Made by a program: the position numbers and the translations under genes. Below, piece after piece: positions 6,794-10,178 of a DNA stretch of 10,178 nt. Location of the stretch: contig JAAFGU010000060.1 of the NCBI GenBank assembly GCA_010365205.1, forward strand, positions 1 through 10,178. The letters are read 5' to 3'. This stretch comes from Aromatoleum sp. GTDB lineage: Bacteria; Pseudomonadota; Gammaproteobacteria; Burkholderiales; Casimicrobiaceae. Numbering within the stretch: the first letter of the stretch is position 1; every line of letters starts with the position of its first letter. Below the pieces are notes generated by a model that made no database searches, had not been told where the DNA came from, and saw only the letters and a program-made list of their open reading frames with translations.

Positions 6794-8647
6794 CTACAGG
6801 AATCCGATCGACAGCCACGGCACCGCGGCGATGATCACCAGCGCCACGAACAGCGCCGCGAGGTAGCGCCACACGCGCGGCATCGCGACGTCGGGCGACA
6901 CCTTGCCGATCGCGCAGGCGGCGTAGAAACCGACGCCGAACGGCGGCGCGAACAGACCGAGCCCCATCGCGAAGATCACGACCATCGCATAGTGGACCTC
7001 GTGGACGCCGAGCGCGCGCGCGACCGGGAAGAGCAGTGGCCCGAACAACACGATCGCCGGGATGCCTTCCAGCACGCTGCCGAGCACGACGAAGGCGACG
7101 ACCGAGATCGCCAGGAAGCCTGCCTGCCCGCCGGGCACCGCCGACATCACGGTGACCAGCTGGCGCGAAAACCCGGACTGCGTCAGCGCCCACGCCATGC
7201 CGGTCGCGCAGCCGATGATCAGCAGGATCGCCCCTGACAGCGCCGCCGTGTCGACGAACATCGGAAACAGGCGCTTGACGTCGAACTGCCGGTAGATCAG
7301 GAGACCGGCGACTATGGTGTATACGACGCCGACCGTCGACACCTCGGTCGCCGTGGCCACGCCCTCGACGACGACGGTGCGGATCACGACGGGCAGCGCG
7401 AGCGCCGGCACGGCGATCAGCAGCGACCTGACGATTTGTGCGCCGGTCGCGCGGGCGATGCCGGTCGTCTTTTCGCGCCGCGTCTCGAAGAACACCAGCA
7501 CGCCCAGCGCAATCATGCCGACGACTGCCGGCAGCAGGCCACCGGTAAACAGCGCCGCGATCGACACGCCGGTGACCGAGCCGATCGTGATGAGAACGAG
7601 GCTCGGCGGAATCGTCTCTGACATTGCACCCGACGACGAGAGCAGGGCCACGAGGTCGCCCTCGTGCGCGCCGCGCCGCTTCATCTCGGGAAAAAGCGCC
7701 GGCGCCACCGCCGCCATGTCAGCGGCCTTCGATCCGGAGATGCCGGAGACGAGGTAGATCGCGCCCAGCAGAACGTACTGCAATCCGCCACGGACGTGGC
7801 CGAGCAGAGTGGCCAGGAAGTCGACCATCGCCCGGGCCAGGCCCGTCATCTCGATCAGCGCACCGAGGAACACGAACAGCGGCACGGACAGGAGGATCAG
7901 CGTCGACATGCCTTCGTCCATCCGGCTGACTACGATGGTGAGCGGCGTGCGCGTCGTAAGTGCCAAGTAGGACAGCGTGGCGATGCCGAATGCGAAGGCA
8001 ATCGGCACGCCCATGACGACGCACAGCGCGACCATCCCGACGAAGAATATGATCAGGTTGACGTTGCCGAGCGTCGCGAACACCGGCCGCAGCAGCCACA
8101 GCCCGATGATCGCCACGGCAAGTACCACGACGGCGGAGGCAACCTGCCGCGCGGTCGCCCGTTCCGCAAGCCGCACCAGCGCAATCAGCATCATCAGCAC
8201 GGCGCCGACGCCGATCGCGGCAACGCGCACCGCATCATGCAGCTCCAGCGCAGGCGTGGTGATCAGCCACTGATTGGTGATGTACTCCCACGACGGCGAC
8301 AGGATAAGCAGCACGAACACGATGACGATCAGCGCGCTGACCGTGTCGACCCACGCGCGCCACTGCGGCCGCAGCAGGTTGACGAACGTGGTGAGCCGCA
8401 TGTGCTCTCCGCGCCGCAATGCGATCACCGCGCCCAGCATCGCGAGCCACAGGAACAGCACCGACGCGAGTTCGTCCGACCACGTCAGCGGTTTGTTGAA
8501 GATGTAACGGGAGACAACGCCCGCGAACAGGATGACGATCTCAGCGACGACGAGCAGCGCGGCAGGGACTTCGGTCAGCCAGCCGAGCGCGCGGTCGATG
8601 CCGCGAAATCGCGACGGAATGACTACGACGGGCGACGCCGGCTGCAT
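6794..8647 (-). CDS. dctQM: Fused TRAP transporter permease, DctQ-DctM in one chain
   Basis: Single polypeptide of 617 residues carrying both membrane subunits of a TRAP transporter. Residues 1-165 form the DctQ part, with hydrophobic segments at about 28-50, 59-77, 102-118 and 138-160 and the LTWSDELASVLFLW motif (54-67). An extra helix at about 170-187 joins the two parts, as needed to keep topology in known QM fusions. The DctM part follows from about 195, with SGISGSKAADMAAVAP (301-316), SETIPPSLVLI (343-353) and the C-terminal LFAPPFGVGFYAACAIGK loop. It takes substrate from the binding protein encoded upstream and imports it with sodium or protons. The ATG at 8647 has an in-frame TGA two codons upstream and no Shine-Dalgarno; the message there reads CCTCCTCCT instead. 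Translation may depend on coupling. The first operon, by contrast, encodes Q and M separately. Confidence 0.95.
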   Translation of the reverse strand: MQPASPVVVIPSRFRGIDRALGWLTEVPAALLVVAEIVILFAGVVSRYIFNKPLTWSDELASVLFLWLAMLGAVIALRRGEHMRLTTFVNLLRPQWRAWVDTVSALIVIVFVLLILSPSWEYITNQWLITTPALELHDAVRVAAIGVGAVLMMLIALVRLAERATARQVASAVVVLAVAIIGLWLLRPVFATLGNVNLIIFFVGMVALCVVMGVPIAFAFGIATLSYLALTTRTPLTIVVSRMDEGMSTLILLSVPLFVFLGALIEMTGLARAMVDFLATLLGHVRGGLQYVLLGAIYLVSGISGSKAADMAAVAPALFPEMKRRGAHEGDLVALLSSSGAMSETIPPSLVLITIGSVTGVSIAALFTGGLLPAVVGMIALGVLVFFETRREKTTGIARATGAQIVRSLLIAVPALALPVVIRTVVVEGVATATEVSTVGVVYTIVAGLLIYRQFDVKRLFPMFVDTAALSGAILLIIGCATGMAWALTQSGFSRQLVTVMSAVPGGQAGFLAISVVAFVVLGSVLEGIPAIVLFGPLLFPVARALGVHEVHYAMVVIFAMGLGLFAPPFGVGFYAACAIGKVSPDVAMPRVWRYLAALFVALVIIAAVPWLSIGFL

Positions 8648-8650
8648 GGT

Positions 8651-8770
8651 TCAGCGCAGGAGGAGGATTGCGCCCGGGATGGTGAGCAGCGAGCTCGGGC
8701 GCTGCAGCCCGAAATCAGCAGCAACGCGCGGTGCCACTGCGGCGAGAGCACGCGCCGACGTGCGCGCCAT
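8651..8770 (-). CDS. Possible 39-codon small ORF in the dctP-dctQM gap
   Basis: An ATG at 8770 opens 12 bases after the dctP stop, directly behind AGAGGG, and runs 39 codons to TGA at 8651-8653, three bases before the dctQM start. It is in the same frame as both dctP and dctQM. The predicted peptide begins MARTSARALAAVAP and ends in a mildly hydrophobic segment, LLTIPGAILLL. About three quarters of its codons end in G or C by hand count, which is good but not decisive. It may be a coupling leader for dctQM or a chance open frame in GC-rich DNA. I recognise no family. Confidence 0.2.
   Translation of the reverse strand: MARTSARALAAVAPRVAADFGLQRPSSLLTIPGAILLLR
8695..8712 (-). other. GC-rich hairpin in the dctP-dctQM gap
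   Basis: TCGGGC (8695-8700) pairs perfectly with GCCCGA (8707-8712) over a 6-base loop. The hairpin lies in the 135-base space between binding protein and permease genes, the same place as the stem-loop in the other TRAP operon, and could likewise set the ratio of the two products. It also lies inside the possible 39-codon small ORF. Confidence 0.35.
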
Positions 8771-8782
8771 CCCTCTGCGCGG

Positions 8783-9799
8783 TCAGGCCAGCTTGCCCGA
8801 GTACTGCTCGAGCTTCGCCCACGCCTCGGGGCCGAACTTGGCCTTCCACTCCTCGTAGAAGCCGGCCTTGGTCAACGTGGCGCGGAACGGCACCTTGTCC
8901 GGGCTGTTGAAGATGAGACCCTTGGCCTTCAAGTCCGCTTCGACCGTGTCGTTCAGTCTGGCCATGTCCTCGCGTTGTTTCACGACCGCCTCCCCGACAT
9001 TCTTCGCAATGATCGCCTGCAGGTCCTTCGGCAGTCCCGCCCACATCTTGCCGTTGGCGAGCACCCATTGGCCATCCCACATGTGGCCGGTCAGCGAGCA
9101 ATACTTCTGCACTTCGTAGAGCTTCGCGATCTGGATGATCGATAGCGGGTTTTCCTGCCCCTCGACGACCTTGGTCTGCAGCGCCGAATAGACTTCGCTG
9201 AAGTTGATGGAGGCCGGCGACGCGCCGAAGGCCTTGAACAGCGATGTCCACAGCGGGCTTACCGGCACGCGAATCTTGAAGCCGTTCAGATCGGCAGGCG
9301 TGACGATCGGCTTGGTGCTGCTCGTAATCTGCCGATAGCCGTTGTCGAGGCACTTGTCGAAAGTGAAGAGACCGGCCTTGGCGTTGGCCTCGCGAATGAA
9401 CGCGCCGAGGTCTCCGTCCATCGCCGACCAGACGGTCGCGTAGTCCTTGAACGCGAACGCGACGCCGTTGATCCCGGCGAGCGGGACCAGCGTCTGCAGG
9501 ATGAGCCCCGACAGCGGAAAGAAGTCGATCGCGCCGGAGCGCACCTGCGACAGCATATCGGTGTCCCCGCCCAGCTGGTTGTTCGGGAACACCTGGATGT
9601 CGACGCGACCCTTGGTCTCCGCCTTGATCTTATCCGCTGCTTCCTTGACGCGAATCGTGCTGGGATGGGTGACCGGAATGTTGTTCGCCCATTTCAGCTG
9701 AAACTCCGCGGCCTGCGCGAACGCAGGCCGGATCCCGGCGGCGGCGAGCGCGGCGCTGCCGCCCAGCGTCTGCACGAATTTGCGGCGATCGATGGTCAT
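8783..9799 (-). CDS. dctP: TRAP transporter solute-binding protein, DctP family (Tat-exported)
   Basis: Receptor of the second TRAP system. The start is ATG 9799, set by GAGGAG at 9808-9813 eight bases away; a TTG at 9871 would bury the signal peptide behind 24 extra residues. The product is 338 residues. Residues 4-10 read DRRKFVQ, a twin-arginine motif, followed by a Gly/Ala-rich helix and AFA before Gln29. It is therefore probably exported already folded by the Tat system. The mature chain carries the family landmarks: FPNNQLGG (71-78), Arg156 (DNGYRQI), Arg177 in KIRVPVSPLW (the usual carboxylate-binding Arg), and VVEGQENPL (211-219). All are closer to the consensus than in the first DctP. 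It is flanked by a short-chain dehydrogenase gene and the fused dctQM. The ligand is unknown; the amidase downstream suggests an amide-containing acid. Confidence 0.95.
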   Translation of the reverse strand: MTIDRRKFVQTLGGSAALAAAGIRPAFAQAAEFQLKWANNIPVTHPSTIRVKEAADKIKAETKGRVDIQVFPNNQLGGDTDMLSQVRSGAIDFFPLSGLILQTLVPLAGINGVAFAFKDYATVWSAMDGDLGAFIREANAKAGLFTFDKCLDNGYRQITSSTKPIVTPADLNGFKIRVPVSPLWTSLFKAFGASPASINFSEVYSALQTKVVEGQENPLSIIQIAKLYEVQKYCSLTGHMWDGQWVLANGKMWAGLPKDLQAIIAKNVGEAVVKQREDMARLNDTVEADLKAKGLIFNSPDKVPFRATLTKAGFYEEWKAKFGPEAWAKLEQYSGKLA

Positions 9800-9840
9800 G
9801 GTGCTCTCTCCTCGTGGGGGTGGTTCGAAGCGCTGTCCGG

Positions 9841-9865
9841 CGCCGCGCCTGCGTGGCGCGCGGCG
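9841..9865 (-). other. Hairpin between the dehydrogenase gene and dctP
   Basis: CGCCGC (9841-9846) pairs with GCGGCG (9860-9865), continued by GCC with GGC and a two-base bulge, over a 5-base loop. It begins two bases after the dehydrogenase stop on the minus strand and no T-run follows. It may protect the upstream message or mark a processing boundary before dctP. Confidence 0.4.
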
Positions 9866-9867
9866 AA

Positions 9868-10178
9868 TCAATACATGCAGAGCCCGCCGTCGGCGACCAG
9901 CGTCGCGCCGTCGACGTACGACGCTTCGGGCGAGACGAGGAAGGCGATGGCGCGCGCGATTTCGAGAGGCATGGCGGCGCGGTTCATCACGCTCATCGAT
10001 TCGACGCGCTGCCGGTGTGCTGGATCGGCGAACACCTGCGCGATCATCGGCGTCATCGTGGCGCCCGGCGCGATCGTGTTGACGGCAATGCCTTTGGCGG
10101 CGAGGGCGCGGGCCGCGTTTTTGGTCAGCGCCAGCACCGCGCCCTTGCTCGCGGCGTAGGCGGCCGTACCCGACAGCC
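9868..10178 (-). CDS. Short-chain dehydrogenase/reductase (SDR), C-terminal part
   Basis: The 5' end lies outside the window. The frame is open from the window edge to TGA at 9868-9870. The visible part begins LSGTAAYAASKGAVLALTK, which holds the SDR catalytic YxxxK (Tyr codon 10156-10158, Lys codon 10144-10146). The substrate-loop motif IAVNTIAPGATMTPM and the classical C-terminal YVDGATLVADGG follow. Members oxidise or reduce alcohol and carbonyl groups with NAD(P) in the cytoplasm. The cofactor-binding Gly-rich loop and the catalytic Ser would lie upstream of the visible part. The stop is 68 bases before the dctP start on the same strand, so it is probably the gene upstream of dctP in the TRAP-amidase operon and acts on the imported compound or its hydrolysis product. 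The GTG near 10137 is an internal Val codon, not a start. Confidence 0.92.
   Translation of the reverse strand, partial: LSGTAAYAASKGAVLALTKNAARALAAKGIAVNTIAPGATMTPMIAQVFADPAHRQRVESMSVMNRAAMPLEIARAIAFLVSPEASYVDGATLVADGGLCMY

Noticed and set aside
8658..8858. Plus-strand AGGAGGAGGA (8658-8667) followed by ATG 8679 and a 59-residue open frame
   Set aside because: The ribosome-site match is striking, but most of the frame lies antisense to the dctP 3' end, the peptide is Arg/Ala/Ser-rich without features, and no promoter is seen. The tract is better explained as the complement of the pyrimidine run upstream of dctQM.
7664..9145. 493-codon open frame on the plus strand opposite dctQM and dctP
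   Set aside because: Same reason: an Arg/His/Gln-rich shadow that runs across two recognised genes on the other strand.
9800..9871. TTG 9871 as the start of the second dctP
   Set aside because: It would put 24 Arg/Pro-rich residues before the twin-arginine signal. ATG 9799 has a good GAGGAG.
1..10178. CRISPR array, transposon ends, tRNA or rRNA genes
   Set aside because: No regularly spaced repeats, transposase reading frames, terminal inverted repeats or tRNA-like cloverleaf sequences were seen on either strand by eye.

Overview
The window is uniformly GC-rich. Its genes are short-spaced, and it carries two tripartite TRAP transport systems with nearby catabolic enzymes. This style is typical of metabolically versatile Betaproteobacteria (Burkholderiales or Rhodocyclales type). 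That assignment is inferred from gene content and composition only; there is no rRNA or other phylogenetic marker here. No mobile element, CRISPR array or tRNA was seen.

Left part, plus strand (1-4473): a probable operon in the order dehydrogenase of the 3-hydroxyisobutyrate dehydrogenase family (5' end outside the window), dctP with a Sec signal peptide, dctQ, dctM, and a PdxA-family dehydrogenase of the PdxA2-like subgroup. A binding protein plus two membrane subunits import an organic acid. The two oxidoreductases fit catabolism of a hydroxylated acid, most plausibly a four-carbon sugar acid such as threonate or erythronate. The kinase that such a route would need is not in the window. A strong stem-loop separates dctP from dctQ.

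Middle (4474-5245): a terminator-like hairpin follows pdxA2. After it comes an AT-rich patch (about 30% G+C over 71 bases) that probably holds a promoter, then a small helical protein gene on the plus strand that I do not recognise. A second hairpin lies where this gene meets the converging operon.

Right part, minus strand (10178 down to 5246): a second probable operon in transcription order short-chain dehydrogenase (5' end outside the window), dctP with a twin-arginine signal, a fused dctQM permease, and an amidase-signature hydrolase. The natural reading is uptake of an amide-bearing acid followed by hydrolysis and oxidation, but no substrate can be named from sequence alone. The gap between dctP and dctQM holds an unannotated 39-codon open frame. 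It is in the same frame as both neighbours and separated from each by a TGA.

Nothing here is clearly a new defence or mobile system. The best leads are the predicted acid-sugar cluster, the amidase-linked TRAP system, the inter-cistronic structures, and the unrecognised small gene with its AT-rich promoter.
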